A stretch of 64,000 bases of DNA from Mycobacterium sp. NS-7484 (GTDB lineage Bacteria; Actinomycetota; Actinomycetes; Mycobacteriales; Mycobacteriaceae). Numbering within the stretch: the stretch's first letter is position 1; every line of letters begins with the position of its first letter. Positions 27,067 through 35,595 of the stretch are shown here, in pieces. Below the pieces are notes generated by a model, which saw only the letters and a list, made by a program, of their open reading frames with translations, did no database searches and was not told the DNA's origin. Location: contig NZ_MBEJ01000018.1 in the NCBI RefSeq assembly GCF_001953975.1, positions 142,187 to 206,186 on the forward strand, read 5' to 3'. The position numbers and the translations under genes were made by a program.

Positions 27067-27870
27067 TTACGGGGTGGCGCCCGCACCCTGCCATACGGTG
27101 TCGAACGGGGCGTTGCCGCCGATTCGTTCGACGATTCCGGCGGTGGTGAACTCCTTGGCCAGGCGCACGGCGTCGACAACGTCTGACCCCTTGGCCAGGG
27201 CTGCCGTGATCGCTGCTGCCAGCGTGCATCCCGCACCGGCCACGCGTGCCTGCCCGACCTTCGGCGCCCGCAGGATTTCGATGTCCTTGCCATCGAAGAC
27301 CACATCGACGGCGTCGTCGCCCGGAAACTCGACCCCGCCTTTCACCACCACGCACGCCGGCCCGAGATCGGCGATGCGCCGGGCCGCTTCCACGAGATCG
27401 TCGACCGAAGAGATGTCCTCCATCCCCGACAGCGTGCGGGCTTCGAACAGGTTCGGGGTGGTCACCGTGGCAAGGGGCAGGATCTGCCGGCGAAGTGCGG
27501 TGTCGGTGTCGAGGGCGGCACCGGGCTCCTGGCCTTTGCAGATCAGGACCGGGTCGACGACGACGTGCCGCCAGGGCTGGCGGGCGAGGCCCTCGGCGAC
27601 GACGTCGATCGTGGCCGGAGTCCCGAGCATGCCGATCTTGACGACGTCGAGGTCGTACGCCGATGTCGCCGCCTCGATCTGGTCGGCGACTACCTGCGGA
27701 TCGACCGGCACGAAGCGGTGCACCCAGTTCGCCTTCGGATCGAACGACACGATGCAGGTCACGGTGCCCACGCCGTAGGTACCGAACCGCTGAAACGTCC
27801 GTAGGTCTGCTTGTAGGCCGGCGCCGCCGGTCGCTTCGGATCCGGCGATGACATAGGAGAGGTCGACCAC
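27067..27870 (-). CDS. ThiD/PdxK-type kinase (hydroxymethylpyrimidine or pyridoxine kinase)
   Basis: A 267-residue ribokinase-like kinase starting at GTG 27870. Motifs: IAGSEATGGAGLQADLRTFQ (substrate loop), VVVDPVLICKGQ, TPNLFEARTLSG, VVVKGGVEFPGDDAVDVVF, and GQARVAGAGCTLAAAITAALA, whose GAGC segment carries the catalytic Cys/anion hole. This is the ThiD fold that phosphorylates HMP/HMP-P in thiamine synthesis or pyridoxal-like vitamers in salvage. There is no neighbouring thi operon, so the substrate is uncertain. Confidence 0.82.
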   Translation of the reverse strand: MVDLSYVIAGSEATGGAGLQADLRTFQRFGTYGVGTVTCIVSFDPKANWVHRFVPVDPQVVADQIEAATSAYDLDVVKIGMLGTPATIDVVAEGLARQPWRHVVVDPVLICKGQEPGAALDTDTALRRQILPLATVTTPNLFEARTLSGMEDISSVDDLVEAARRIADLGPACVVVKGGVEFPGDDAVDVVFDGKDIEILRAPKVGQARVAGAGCTLAAAITAALAKGSDVVDAVRLAKEFTTAGIVERIGGNAPFDTVWQGAGATP

Positions 27871-28014
27871 GTCACGAGCCTACGACAACGACCGGTGTTG
27901 CCGGGCAGGGCGTTTGTCGCGGTGCCGGCGGCAGGAGTGTTTGCGATACACGCCCTTGCGTCGGCAATTATCGGCTACCGTCACGAAACTGCTGACGAAC
28001 CCGGAGGACGCACC

Positions 28015-28860
28015 GTGGCTCGATTGTCGTGTGCCGCTGCTGCCGCAGTGATCGCAGTACTGGCGGTCGGCTGCGCCACCACACCTGCCCCACCGGCGGG
28101 ATCTGATCCAGCCGAAGAAACCAACGCTGCGGCCGAGGATCCGGCACCGGACCCCGGACGCATGGTGGTGCGGTACGAGGACGCCACCACAGCCGAAGCT
28201 GTCAAAGGCCGAGACCTGATGCAGCGAACCCGGGTGCTGGAACAGCTCGCTGACGACGTCACGGATACGTACAAACTGCCTTACGACATCCCGCTGGTCG
28301 GCGCCCAGTGCGACGAGGCGAATGACTACTGGAGTTCTGACGACCAAGAGATGACGATGTGCTACGAGGATGTCAACGAAAGCCTCGAGATCTTCGGTGA
28401 GGCCGGTGACCCCGACCCCGAAGACACCGCTCGGCGCGTCGTGATCGCCTCGTTCTTCCACGAGCTCGGCCACATGGCGATCGACGTCTACCAATTGCCG
28501 GCCACCGGTCGCGAGGAAGACGTCGCCGATCAGCTGGCAGCCTCTGTGCTGCTCGGTCCTGACGACGACGGCAATGTCGATCCGGACTACGTCCAGGCCG
28601 CCAAAGACCAGGCCCGCGAATACCGCATCTATGCCCAACAGGGCGGTCAGCCGGATGAGTCACTGTTCGCCGACGTGCACACTCTGGACGCGGCGCGCAC
28701 GTACAACTTCGAATGCTGGATCTACGGATCCGATCCGGTCGCCAATGCGGACGTGGTCAGCCAGGGACTGCTACCTCAGGACCGTGCCGACGGTTGCGAA
28801 GACGAGTACGACAAGATGACCAACGCCTGGGCGGAACTACTTGCGCCCCACCTCAAATAA
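28015..28860 (+). CDS. DUF4344-type metallopeptidase lipoprotein
   Basis: A 281-residue lipoprotein. GTG 28015 with GGAGG upstream gives a signal sequence with the lipobox LAVGC (Cys20). A low-complexity Ala/Pro/Glu linker follows. The domain contains FFHELGHMAIDVYQLP, a HExxH zinc site, followed by GREEDVADQLAA that provides a third acidic ligand. This matches the DUF4344 putative metallopeptidases. It probably acts at the outer face of the membrane; the target is unknown. Confidence 0.85.
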   Translation: MARLSCAAAAAVIAVLAVGCATTPAPPAGSDPAEETNAAAEDPAPDPGRMVVRYEDATTAEAVKGRDLMQRTRVLEQLADDVTDTYKLPYDIPLVGAQCDEANDYWSSDDQEMTMCYEDVNESLEIFGEAGDPDPEDTARRVVIASFFHELGHMAIDVYQLPATGREEDVADQLAASVLLGPDDDGNVDPDYVQAAKDQAREYRIYAQQGGQPDESLFADVHTLDAARTYNFECWIYGSDPVANADVVSQGLLPQDRADGCEDEYDKMTNAWAELLAPHLK

Positions 28861-28873
28861 CCGCGCTTGGCGG

Positions 28874-29125
28874 TTATCCGATCGGAGGCGTGTTACCCCA
28901 CGGTCCGTAGGGCCCGTTCCCGGTGTTGGGGCCGCCCTGCTCGGGAGGCGTGGCGGTGACCGCCGGTCCCGACGTCTCACACGTCGGCGGGCCGGCGGAA
29001 TTCGGACCGGTCCCGCCACTTTGACATTGATTGGGGTCGGCGGCTGCTGCCGGGGCGAATGCCACCGCTACGGCGGCCGCGCATCCAACCAGTACAGAGG
29101 ACAGTGTCAACGGCTTGACAATCAT
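28874..29125 (-). CDS. small secreted Pro/Gly-rich protein
   Basis: An 83-residue protein from ATG 29125. Its hydrophobic N terminus (VLVGCAAAVAVAFAPAAAA) is a signal peptide cleaved near AAADP. The mature part is about 50 residues, rich in Pro, Gly, Asn and Thr, with two Cys (NQCQSG and PTCETS) that can form a disulfide. No enzymatic domain is present. It is convergent with the DUF4344 lipoprotein gene, 13 nt away. Confidence 0.65.
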   Translation of the reverse strand: MIVKPLTLSSVLVGCAAAVAVAFAPAAAADPNQCQSGGTGPNSAGPPTCETSGPAVTATPPEQGGPNTGNGPYGPWGNTPPIG

Positions 29126-29241
29126 GGCAAGGGTCCCTTCTATCGGATTTATCGGCGCTATCGGAAATGAGCGCGACCCTTTGGCTAACCCGCGTGGGGA
29201 ATCGGTAAACACGCTTGGCCGGCCCGGCACTGACGCGGCGG

Positions 29242-29862
29242 CTATTTTGCCGAGGGCGAGGATGTGCGCGCCTGCGCAGCGACGGCCGGCGCGATCCACT
29301 CCCGCAGGAAGGTGCGCAGGCCGGCGTCCCGACGGGCCGGCCCACCGGGATCGACGATGAACGACTGCAGGGTCCGCAGCATGAACTCGACCAGCTCGTC
29401 GAGCTTCTGACCGTCGAAACCGGCGGCGGACCAGTCAATATCGAATCGCTGCACGATCGATTTGCCGAATTCGACCGCGACGTCCGAGGTGACCCCGGCG
29501 GTGAAGGCGCTGGCCTTGCCGGGCTGCAGCACCAGGCCCAGGTACCGGTCGTGCGGGATCTGCTCGACGGTGTAGGCGATGCCCTCGACCACGGCCTCGC
29601 TTGGATCGGTGATCGAGCCGAGCTCGGCGGCCAGCCGGTCGAGAAAGCCGTCCACCGCTGACATGGCAGTGGCAGCCATCAGGCTTTCCTGGGTGGGGAA
29701 GTAGCGGTAGACGGTCTGGCGGGTCACTCCGAGCGACTGCGCCACTTCCGACACGCTCACGGTGCCGCGGGCGTCGATGGCCTGGCGGGCCGCGTCGATG
29801 ATGCGCCGGGCCGCCTCGTCGTCGTCGGCGGGAATGTCGCCCGACCAGCCGTGCCTGCGCAT
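29242..29862 (-). CDS. TetR-family regulator of the Rieske oxygenase
   Basis: A 206-residue regulator. The start is placed at ATG 29862 (MRRHGWSGD) rather than the in-frame TTG at 29901, which would lie within the promoter. The HTH is VSVSEVAQSLGVTRQTVYRYFPT. It is divergent from the Rieske oxygenase gene. The shared 70 bp contain a TTGACA -35 followed directly by a 7-bp inverted repeat with an 8-nt spacer, a clear candidate binding site. The likely effector is the oxygenase's substrate. Confidence 0.9.
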   Translation of the reverse strand: MRRHGWSGDIPADDDEAARRIIDAARQAIDARGTVSVSEVAQSLGVTRQTVYRYFPTQESLMAATAMSAVDGFLDRLAAELGSITDPSEAVVEGIAYTVEQIPHDRYLGLVLQPGKASAFTAGVTSDVAVEFGKSIVQRFDIDWSAAGFDGQKLDELVEFMLRTLQSFIVDPGGPARRDAGLRTFLREWIAPAVAAQARTSSPSAK

Positions 29863-29894
29863 TCGTCGATCGTCGCATGGAAGCCCGGCGAATC

Positions 29895-29925
29895 TTGACA
29901 ATACAATTGAACTTCATTGTATGGT
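29895..29925 (+). promoter_or_regulatory. Rieske oxygenase promoter with embedded TetR-type operator
   Basis: TTGACA (29895-29900) is followed by ATACAAT (29901-29907) and its reverse complement ATTGTAT (29916-29922), with an 8-nt spacer. TATGGT (29920-29925) is the -10. The ATG at 29932 is 6 nt beyond, a leaderless layout. Binding to the repeat would block both elements. Confidence 0.65.
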
Positions 29926-29931
29926 CTGTTG

Positions 29932-31095
29932 ATGATCAGCATCCCGGTCGCCGGCACCGATGAGGAACTGACCCGCCGCGCCCTGCGCCATGCCGTGGAC
30001 GGAACGACCGACATGGCCGAGGCGGTGTTGAAGGTGCCGCTGCACTACTACCGCGATCCCAAGATCACCGAGATCGAGGAATCCCAGATCCTGCGCCGGG
30101 TTCCGCTGGCGATCGTGCCGTCGGCTCAGATCCCGGCGAAGAACGACTTCGTCGTCCGCTCCGTGCTCGGCGACTCGCTGTTGGTCACCCGGGACCGCGT
30201 CGGCGCCGCCCACGTCTTCCTCAACTACTGCCGGCACCGCGGCGCCATGCCGGCCTGTGGCTCCGGGAACGCCTCGCGGTTCGTCTGCCCGTATCACGCA
30301 TGGACCTACCGCAACACCGGTGAGCTGTTCATGGTGCCGGGCAAAGCGGGCTTCGACACGATCGACACGGCGGAATACGGACTGGTGGAACTGCCCTCGG
30401 AGGAACGGCACGGCTTCATCTGGGCGGTGCTGACCGCCGACGCCGCCATCGACCTCGACGCGCACCTCGGCTCACTGAACGACGAACTGGCGCAATGGAA
30501 CTACCAGAACTACGGCTATCACACCGACCGCGAATTCTCTTCGCAGGTGTCGTGGAAGGGGGCGTTGGAGGCGTTCGCGGAGGGCTACCACTTCCCCTTC
30601 GTCCACGGCGAGAGCCTGATCGGACAGAACACGCTGCCGAACACGTCGGTCTACGACGAATTCGGCAAGCACCATCGCATCGGCTTTCCGTTCACCTGGA
30701 TCAAGAATCTCGTAGACGATCCGAGTGGCTCGTTCGATCCGTCGGCGAACATGGGTGTCATCTACTGGGTGTATCCCAACCTGATCCTGGCCAACAGCCC
30801 CGTGGGCGTGGAGATCATCGACATGTTGCCCGAGGGTGAACCCACCCGCTGCACAGTGCGCCACAGTTGGATGGGGCGGGTGCCGGCCACCACCGACGAC
30901 ATGCGGGCCGGTTACGACGCGGTCTACGAAGGGGTGCACGCCGCGGTGCGTGACGAGGATTTCGCGATGCTGCCGCAATGTGGTGAGGGCGTGCGGCATG
31001 GCCAACACGACCATATGGTGATCGGCCGCAACGAGATTGCGGTGCAACACATGATCAAGGTGTTCGCCCAGGAATTGGGTGTGGCGCTGGGGTAG
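29932..31095 (+). CDS. Rieske non-haem iron oxygenase, alpha subunit type
   Basis: A 387-residue ring-hydroxylating-type oxygenase. The Rieske site is NYCRHRGA with CPYHAWTY (2Fe-2S ligands Cys-His and Cys-His). The catalytic domain has EAFAEGYHFPFVHG, whose two His residues bind the mononuclear iron; a later Asp completes the facial triad. It may hydroxylate an aromatic, steroid or quaternary-amine compound. A VOC protein is convergent on its right. Reductase and ferredoxin partners are not in this cluster. Confidence 0.92.
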   Translation: MISIPVAGTDEELTRRALRHAVDGTTDMAEAVLKVPLHYYRDPKITEIEESQILRRVPLAIVPSAQIPAKNDFVVRSVLGDSLLVTRDRVGAAHVFLNYCRHRGAMPACGSGNASRFVCPYHAWTYRNTGELFMVPGKAGFDTIDTAEYGLVELPSEERHGFIWAVLTADAAIDLDAHLGSLNDELAQWNYQNYGYHTDREFSSQVSWKGALEAFAEGYHFPFVHGESLIGQNTLPNTSVYDEFGKHHRIGFPFTWIKNLVDDPSGSFDPSANMGVIYWVYPNLILANSPVGVEIIDMLPEGEPTRCTVRHSWMGRVPATTDDMRAGYDAVYEGVHAAVRDEDFAMLPQCGEGVRHGQHDHMVIGRNEIAVQHMIKVFAQELGVALG

Positions 31096-31101
31096 CCCGG
31101 T

Positions 31102-31653
31102 TCATTTACCCGGCAGCGTCCGCCTGGCTTGCAGTGCGATGCCGGGGACGGTGCGGGCCAGGTCCGGGCGCTGCTTGCCGAACCCGCGCATGGACCGGTA
31201 GAACGCCCACACCTGTTGCGGGCTCGGTATTTTCGGCACCCAGGCCAGTTCCCAGTGGATGCCGTTGAGTGGGTCGTCGAAGAACACCGCGTAATAGCCC
31301 GGCCAGTACTGCGGGTAATCCTTGGGCTCGTCGGTGACCGGGATGTTCCTGGCGAGCAGGAAGTCCCGGTGAAACCGGTCGACTTCCTTGCGGTTTCGGG
31401 CCCATAGTGCGATGTGGTTGATCCCGACGGCCTGGTCGGTGTGGGTGAGCTTGTCCCCGGTGCGCGCCGGCTGGATACCGATGTAGCTGTGCGGGTTGAT
31501 GAACCGCGTCATGTAGTAGATCGATTGGTACTCCATGTTGAGCGAGGAGAAGCTGTGGTACCCCAGCCAGCCCAACATGGCGTCGTAGAACTCGATTGAT
31601 GCGTCGTAGTCCAACACTGCGAACTCGACGTGACTAACCCCGCGCCACCGCAT
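31102..31653 (-). CDS. VOC superfamily protein (glyoxalase/extradiol dioxygenase-like)
   Basis: A 183-residue vicinal-oxygen-chelate protein: VSHVEFAVLDYDASIEFYDAMLGWLGY, then VGINHIALWARNRKEVDRFH and DPLNGIHWELAWV. The paired betaalphabeta units and the His/Glu at metal positions (HVEF, NHIAL, HWELA) fit the family. A purine-rich GGGGG precedes its ATG. It converges on the Rieske gene, so it may act on the same metabolite, but its reaction is unknown. Confidence 0.82.
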   Translation of the reverse strand: MRWRGVSHVEFAVLDYDASIEFYDAMLGWLGYHSFSSLNMEYQSIYYMTRFINPHSYIGIQPARTGDKLTHTDQAVGINHIALWARNRKEVDRFHRDFLLARNIPVTDEPKDYPQYWPGYYAVFFDDPLNGIHWELAWVPKIPSPQQVWAFYRSMRGFGKQRPDLARTVPGIALQARRTLPGK

Positions 31654-31672
31654 CCTGCCCCCTGGAGTCGAC

Positions 31673-31689
31673 TACTACGCAATGTAGTA
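31673..31689. promoter_or_regulatory. inverted repeat upstream of the VOC gene
   Basis: TACTAC-gcaat-GTAGTA is a perfect 6-bp repeat with a 5-nt centre, about 20 nt upstream of the VOC gene's ATG and on the side of its promoter. It is a candidate operator. The regulator is not known. Confidence 0.45.
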
Positions 31690-31816
31690 CGGCGTCGGGG
31701 CGTGCGGAACCCTTTCGTGGCACCGATTTCTACCGCAGGGTCGTGCTCGACGCGTCAGAGCCGCCCTGGTGTGGAAAACGGCGGCTTGAAGCGGCGGAAG
31801 CGCGGAAGCGTCGGCG

Positions 31817-32485
31817 TCAGGCCGACATCTGGGCCAGGTAGTGCGGACCGCCGACGTAGACGATGCCCGACGGGTACGGCGCCGACGCGGCATGGGCGAT
31901 CGCCGTCGCCAGCTGCCGATCGGACAGCACCTCGCCGGACACCACCGTGAAATCGATTCCCCGGCGGTCGAATTCGGGACGCATGGCGTACAACGCGGTC
32001 TCGCCGGCGCGCTTGCTGGCGGCGACCGCCGCGTAACCCTTCGGGACCGCCTTGTTGGGGAAGAAGTGGGCCTGGTGGCTGGTGACGAACACGATCTGTC
32101 CACCGGCCGGCATCAATGGCAGCGCCAGCTTGGCCAGGCGGCGCTGCGCGTCGCGGTTGAGTCGCATCGCGTATCCCGGATCGATGCCCAGGCCCAGCCC
32201 GGTCGAGGCATTGAGCACCAGCGCGTCGAGCCGGCCGAACTCGCGACCGATCTGCTCGATCATCGCGGCGGCAGCGGCCTCGTCGGAGATGTCGGCCCCG
32301 ATCGTGGAGGCGCGTCCGCCGGCCCGACGGATGCTGTCGACGACCTCGTCGGCGCGGTTGGCCTTCTCCCGATAGTTGACGACGACGTGGGTGTCGGGAC
32401 CGGCGAGGCGCTGTGCGACGTCGGCGCCGATACCGCGCGACGCGCCGGTGACCAGGGCAATCCGGGTGGCTGCTGCAGGCTGCAT
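31817..32485 (-). CDS. SDR-family oxidoreductase with non-canonical active site
   Basis: A 222-residue SDR. The cofactor motif is ALVTGASRGIGADVAQRL and the NAG-type motif is replaced by LVLNAST. The active-site region is FVTSHQAHFFPNKAVPKGYAAVAASKRAG. After the Tyr, the Lys is seven residues on instead of four (YxxxK), a pattern also met in some mycobacterial SDR groups. Catalysis may differ from classical SDRs. The ATG is at 32485; a 13-bp palindrome sits ~120 bp upstream over a plausible promoter. Confidence 0.82.
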   Translation of the reverse strand: MQPAAATRIALVTGASRGIGADVAQRLAGPDTHVVVNYREKANRADEVVDSIRRAGGRASTIGADISDEAAAAAMIEQIGREFGRLDALVLNASTGLGLGIDPGYAMRLNRDAQRRLAKLALPLMPAGGQIVFVTSHQAHFFPNKAVPKGYAAVAASKRAGETALYAMRPEFDRRGIDFTVVSGEVLSDRQLATAIAHAASAPYPSGIVYVGGPHYLAQMSA

Positions 32486-32591
32486 GTCGGGTTCCTTCCG
32501 TCACTGCCGAGGCGGCCGGTCGTGGTTTCGACCTGGGAAACACGGTGGTGTGCCCGTGCTCACAACCGCCCTGAGCCCCCACCGTACACCA

Positions 32592-32617
32592 ACTCTAAGA
32601 AAAATAAGACCGTCTTA
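32592..32617 (-). promoter_or_regulatory. promoter and palindrome upstream of the SDR gene
   Basis: TAAGAC-c-GTCTTA at 32605-32617 is a perfect 13-bp inverted repeat. A minus-strand TAGAGT -10 (32597-32592) lies just downstream of it, so a bound factor would cover the -35 region. The spacing suits a TetR-like repressor. Confidence 0.45.
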
Positions 32618-32683
32618 AGGTCACGGTAAGGGCAATGTCGTGTCGCAAGTGTGTTGCTGAGACGTGCCACCTACGCTGACTTC

Positions 32684-32950
32684 ATGACTGGTCAACGCGT
32701 GCCCGGCGGGGTGGTCCACAAGTTGCCGACGGATCTGCGCGAGGCCCTGATCGCCAACTCCACGGCGCTGGAAGCATGGAAAGACATCACCCCGCTGGCG
32801 CGTAACGAGTTCATCTGCTGGGTCGAAGACGCCAAACAGCAGGCCACCCGGGAGCGGCGGATCCGCCGCACCCAGGAGGAGCTTGAGGAAGGGCAGCGAC
32901 GACCGTGCTGCTGGCCCGGGTGCAAGCATCGCGAGCGCACCGGGAAATAG
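32684..32950 (+). CDS. YdeI/OmpD-associated (OmdA) family protein
   Basis: An 88-residue protein with RVPGGVVHKLPTDLREALIA, then WKDITPLARNEFICWVEDAK and RIRRTQEELEEGQRRPCCWPGC. These are typical of the small YdeI/OmdA family, linked to antimicrobial peptide tolerance in some bacteria. A TACGCT -10 (32672-32677) ends 6 nt before the ATG, so the mRNA is probably leaderless. It converges with an acyl-CoA dehydrogenase gene. Confidence 0.8.
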   Translation: MTGQRVPGGVVHKLPTDLREALIANSTALEAWKDITPLARNEFICWVEDAKQQATRERRIRRTQEELEEGQRRPCCWPGCKHRERTGK

Positions 32951-32962
32951 CCGCCGGACCGA

Positions 32963-34174
32963 CTACCGGATCGACAACCCCGTGAGCGCCCGGGAGATCA
33001 CCAGCCGCTGGATCTCGCTGGTGCCCTCGAAGATCGTGAAGATCTTGGCGTCGCGGTGCATCCGCTCGACCGGGTAGTCACGGGTGTAGCCGTTGCCGCC
33101 GAGAATCTGAATGGCCTCATCGGTCACGTAGACCGCGGTCTCACTGGCTACCAATTTGGCCATCGAACCTTCGGCGTTGTCGAAGGGCTGGTTGTTGCGG
33201 GCCATCCAGCCGGCCCGCCACACCAGCATCCGGGCGGCGTCGATGCGGCTCTTCATGTCGGCGAGCTTGAACGCGACGGCCTGGAATTCGCCGATCTTGC
33301 GGCCGAATTGCTCACGCTGGCAGGCGTAGTCGAGCGCGTACTCATAGGCGGCCCGGGCCACGCCGACGGCCATCGCACCGACGGTGGGCCGGGTGCGCTC
33401 GAACGTCTTCATCGCGGCCTGGCCACCGGCCGACGCACCGGACTTCACCCGGGCGATGCGGGCCTCGAACTTCTCGCGTCCACCCAGGATCAGGTCTTCG
33501 GACAGCCGCACGTTGTCCAGCACCACCTCGGCGGTGTGCGAGGCCCGGATGCCGTGCTTCTTGAACTTCTGCCCCTGGGTCAGGCCGTGGGTGTCCGGCG
33601 GGATGATGAACGTGGCCTGGCCGCGCGAGCCCAGTTCCGGGTAGACGGAGGCCACCACGATGTGGACGTTGGCGATGCCGCCGTTGGTGGCCCACGTCTT
33701 GGTGCCGTTGAGCACCCACTCCCTGGTTGCCTCGTCGAAGCGGGCGCGGGTGCGGATCGCTCCCACGTCGGAGCCGGCGTCGGGCTCCGAGGAGCAGAAG
33801 GCGCCGAGTTTCGGTTCGTCGGCGGTACCGAACATCTCCGGCAGCCACAGACCCAGCTGTTCGGGAGTTCCGTTGCCCGCCAAGGCCGCTGCGGCCAGGC
33901 CGGTGCCCAGGATCGACAGCGCGATACCGGCGTCACCCCAGAACAGCTCCTCGAAAACCGTCAGCATGCCCAGCCCCGACGGCTCGGCGGCCTGCTGGGC
34001 GAACAGCTCGGGGGAGTACAGACCCACCTTGGCGGCTTCCTGGATGACCGGCCACGGGGTTTCCTCACGCTCATCCCATTCCGCGGCGGCCGGGCGCACC
34101 ACCTCGGCGGCGAACTGGTGCACCCAGTCGCGCACCTCGATCACGTCGTCGCTCAGCTGCAGGGAAAACGTCAC
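32963..34174 (-). CDS. acyl-CoA dehydrogenase
   Basis: A 403-residue FAD-linked acyl-CoA dehydrogenase. Motifs are [34 protein letters not shown], and at the C terminus [22 protein letters not shown] with [18 protein letters not shown]; the Glu of FEGTSE is at the catalytic-base position. The enzyme carries out alpha,beta-oxidation of an acyl-CoA and hands electrons to ETF. A TetR gene follows 33 nt upstream on the same strand, suggesting one transcription unit or tight control. Confidence 0.92.
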   Translation of the reverse strand: MTFSLQLSDDVIEVRDWVHQFAAEVVRPAAAEWDEREETPWPVIQEAAKVGLYSPELFAQQAAEPSGLGMLTVFEELFWGDAGIALSILGTGLAAAALAGNGTPEQLGLWLPEMFGTADEPKLGAFCSSEPDAGSDVGAIRTRARFDEATREWVLNGTKTWATNGGIANVHIVVASVYPELGSRGQATFIIPPDTHGLTQGQKFKKHGIRASHTAEVVLDNVRLSEDLILGGREKFEARIARVKSGASAGGQAAMKTFERTRPTVGAMAVGVARAAYEYALDYACQREQFGRKIGEFQAVAFKLADMKSRIDAARMLVWRAGWMARNNQPFDNAEGSMAKLVASETAVYVTDEAIQILGGNGYTRDYPVERMHRDAKIFTIFEGTSEIQRLVISRALTGLSIR

Positions 34175-34207
34175 ATCGGCTCCTGAAAAGGGTTGGTGGA
34201 TGGCGAT

Positions 34208-34804
34208 TTACGGGCGGTGTTGTTCGATCATGCTGACGGTCTGGGCGACCCAGGATTCGAAGAAGCGGTCGTGCTCGACGTTGCCGGGGAAGCGGCCGGT
34301 CAGCGCGCGTAGCGTCGCGGCATACGACAGCGCCGAGATCGCGACAGCGGCGGTGGCTTCTGGGTCGGGAATCTGGGTACGGCCGGCGCGGTTGGCGGCG
34401 ACGAGTTCGTCGGCGAACCGTTGGTAGGCGTTGTCGGTGATGACCTGCCAGGTCTTCTCGTCGAGTTCCCCGAGTTCGTCGGGCTCGCGCAGCATGACCC
34501 GCAGCAGCTCCTCGCTCTCGGTCAGGTTGGCCCAGATCAACTGTCCGGCGCTGCGGACCGCCTCTTCGGCGTTCTTGGGTCGGCCGGCGTCGTACTGCTC
34601 GCGGGCGGCCACGATGCCGTCGATCCGGTGGGCGACTGCGGCTTCCAACAACTCGCGCTTGGAACCGAAATGTTTGTAGAGCGCACCCGAGCCCGGCGCT
34701 AGCCCGGCGGCCTGCTGGATCTCGGCGACCGACGTCGCGGCGTAGCCCTTGGCCGCGAACAGCTTCAACGCTGTGGCCAAGAGTCGGTCACGTCCGGACG
34801 GCAC
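34208..34804 (-). CDS. TetR-family regulator beside acyl-CoA dehydrogenase
   Basis: A 198-residue TetR regulator. I place the start at GTG 34804 (VPSGRDRLLATALKLFAAKGY). A TACTCT -10 then ends 6 nt before it, giving a leaderless mRNA, and a near-perfect 20-bp palindrome covers the -10. The earlier GTG at 34825 lies within that palindrome. The HTH is ATSVAEIQQAAGLAPGSGALYKHF. It is co-directional with the acyl-CoA dehydrogenase and probably controls that gene with itself. Confidence 0.85.
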   Translation of the reverse strand: MPSGRDRLLATALKLFAAKGYAATSVAEIQQAAGLAPGSGALYKHFGSKRELLEAAVAHRIDGIVAAREQYDAGRPKNAEEAVRSAGQLIWANLTESEELLRVMLREPDELGELDEKTWQVITDNAYQRFADELVAANRAGRTQIPDPEATAAVAISALSYAATLRALTGRFPGNVEHDRFFESWVAQTVSMIEQHRP

Positions 34805-34805
34805 G

Positions 34806-34825
34806 GTGAGAGAGTACTCACTCAC
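34806..34825 (-). promoter_or_regulatory. TetR autoregulatory operator overlapping the promoter
   Basis: GTGAG-n-GAGTACTC-n-CTCAC is a 20-bp palindrome broken only at the two n positions. The minus-strand -10 TACTCT (34816-34811) lies inside it. Confidence 0.6.
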
Positions 34826-34879
34826 CTGTGATCGGACAAATGGCTCCGTCGGGCGGTCCTGGCGTCATAGGTTCGGTGC

Positions 34880-35242
34880 GTGTTGACGCGAAACGACAAG
34901 ATCTTGTGCGCCGTGTATGCCGTGCTGACGGTTGTGGCCCTGATCGCGACGTGGTGGAACAACATCGCGTTCTTCCGGACCGAAAGTACGAGCCTGATCG
35001 ACTTCGTCCGCAGTGGCTATGCCAACTGCGGGTCGTCCTCGCTCACCAACGACCTGATGCTGTTCGCCTTGGCGGCAATCGTGTTTATGGTCGTCGAGGC
35101 CCGCCGGATCGGGATCCCGAAGGTGTGGCTCTATGTGGTGCTCAGCGGCGTCATCGCCGTCAGCGTGGCATTTCCCTTGTTTCTGATTCGACGGCAGGTG
35201 GTGCTGGCCGGGCAACGGGTGGTGGAGTCGGCGCCGCGCTGA
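34880..35242 (+). CDS. DUF2834-type small membrane protein
   Basis: A 120-residue membrane protein with three hydrophobic segments (LCAVYAVLTVVALIATWW, DLMLFALAAIVFMVVEA and WLYVVLSGVIAVSVAFPLFL). FFRTESTSLIDFVRSGYAN is typical of DUF2834 proteins. GTG 34880 follows a TAGGTT -10 (34868-34873) by 6 nt, again leaderless. The function is unknown. It is divergent from the TetR gene. Confidence 0.75.
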   Translation: MLTRNDKILCAVYAVLTVVALIATWWNNIAFFRTESTSLIDFVRSGYANCGSSSLTNDLMLFALAAIVFMVVEARRIGIPKVWLYVVLSGVIAVSVAFPLFLIRRQVVLAGQRVVESAPR

Positions 35243-35247
35243 TTGGT

Positions 35248-35513
35248 CCACGGTTTTCTGCGCCTGGGTTGTTGATCGGCCAGGTTGGCGACCCTGACGT
35301 AGAAATCGGTGTGGGCCAGGGTTCAAACCGGACTTCTTCACTCGTCCAGCCCACGGTTTTCGACGCCTGGGTTGTTGATCCGCCTGGTTGACGACCCTGA
35401 CGTAGAAATCGGTGTGGGCCAGGGTTCAAACCGGACTTCTTCACTTCTCCCGCCCACCGTTTTCTACGCCAAGGTTGTTGATCGGCCAGGTTGACGACCC
35501 TGACGTAGAAACC
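35248..35513. repeat. 103-bp tandem repeat, about 2.6 copies, with internal hairpin
   Basis: Units begin at 35248, 35351 and 35454; the third stops near 35513. Units one and two agree at roughly nine of ten positions. Each starts with a CCAC(G/C)GTTTTC block and contains the pair TTTCTACG ... CGTAGAAA (exact in copy three: 35461-35468 and 35504-35511), enclosing a GGTTGTTGATCGGCCAGGTTG core. It fills the gap between the DUF2834 and MpaB genes; the rest of 35243-35636 holds only the MpaB promoter. No protein-coding sense is apparent. It resembles mycobacterial intergenic tandem repeats. Confidence 0.85.
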
Positions 35514-35595
35514 GGCGGCGCAACCAGTCCATCAATCGGGGGCGAAAGGCCACCGACTCGTTGACCACGTGGCCCCCGTGCTCTTAGACTCGAAC

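Noticed and set aside
35311..35330. A GGTTCAAACC block in the 103-bp repeat looks like a tRNA T-loop.
   Set aside because: No acceptor, D or anticodon arms can be paired around it, and the block is simply part of the tandem unit.
35160..35444. A minus-strand reading frame over the tandem repeat.
   Set aside because: It follows the repeat period and gives a repetitive Pro/Gly peptide with no homology or start signal; it is a by-product of the repeat.
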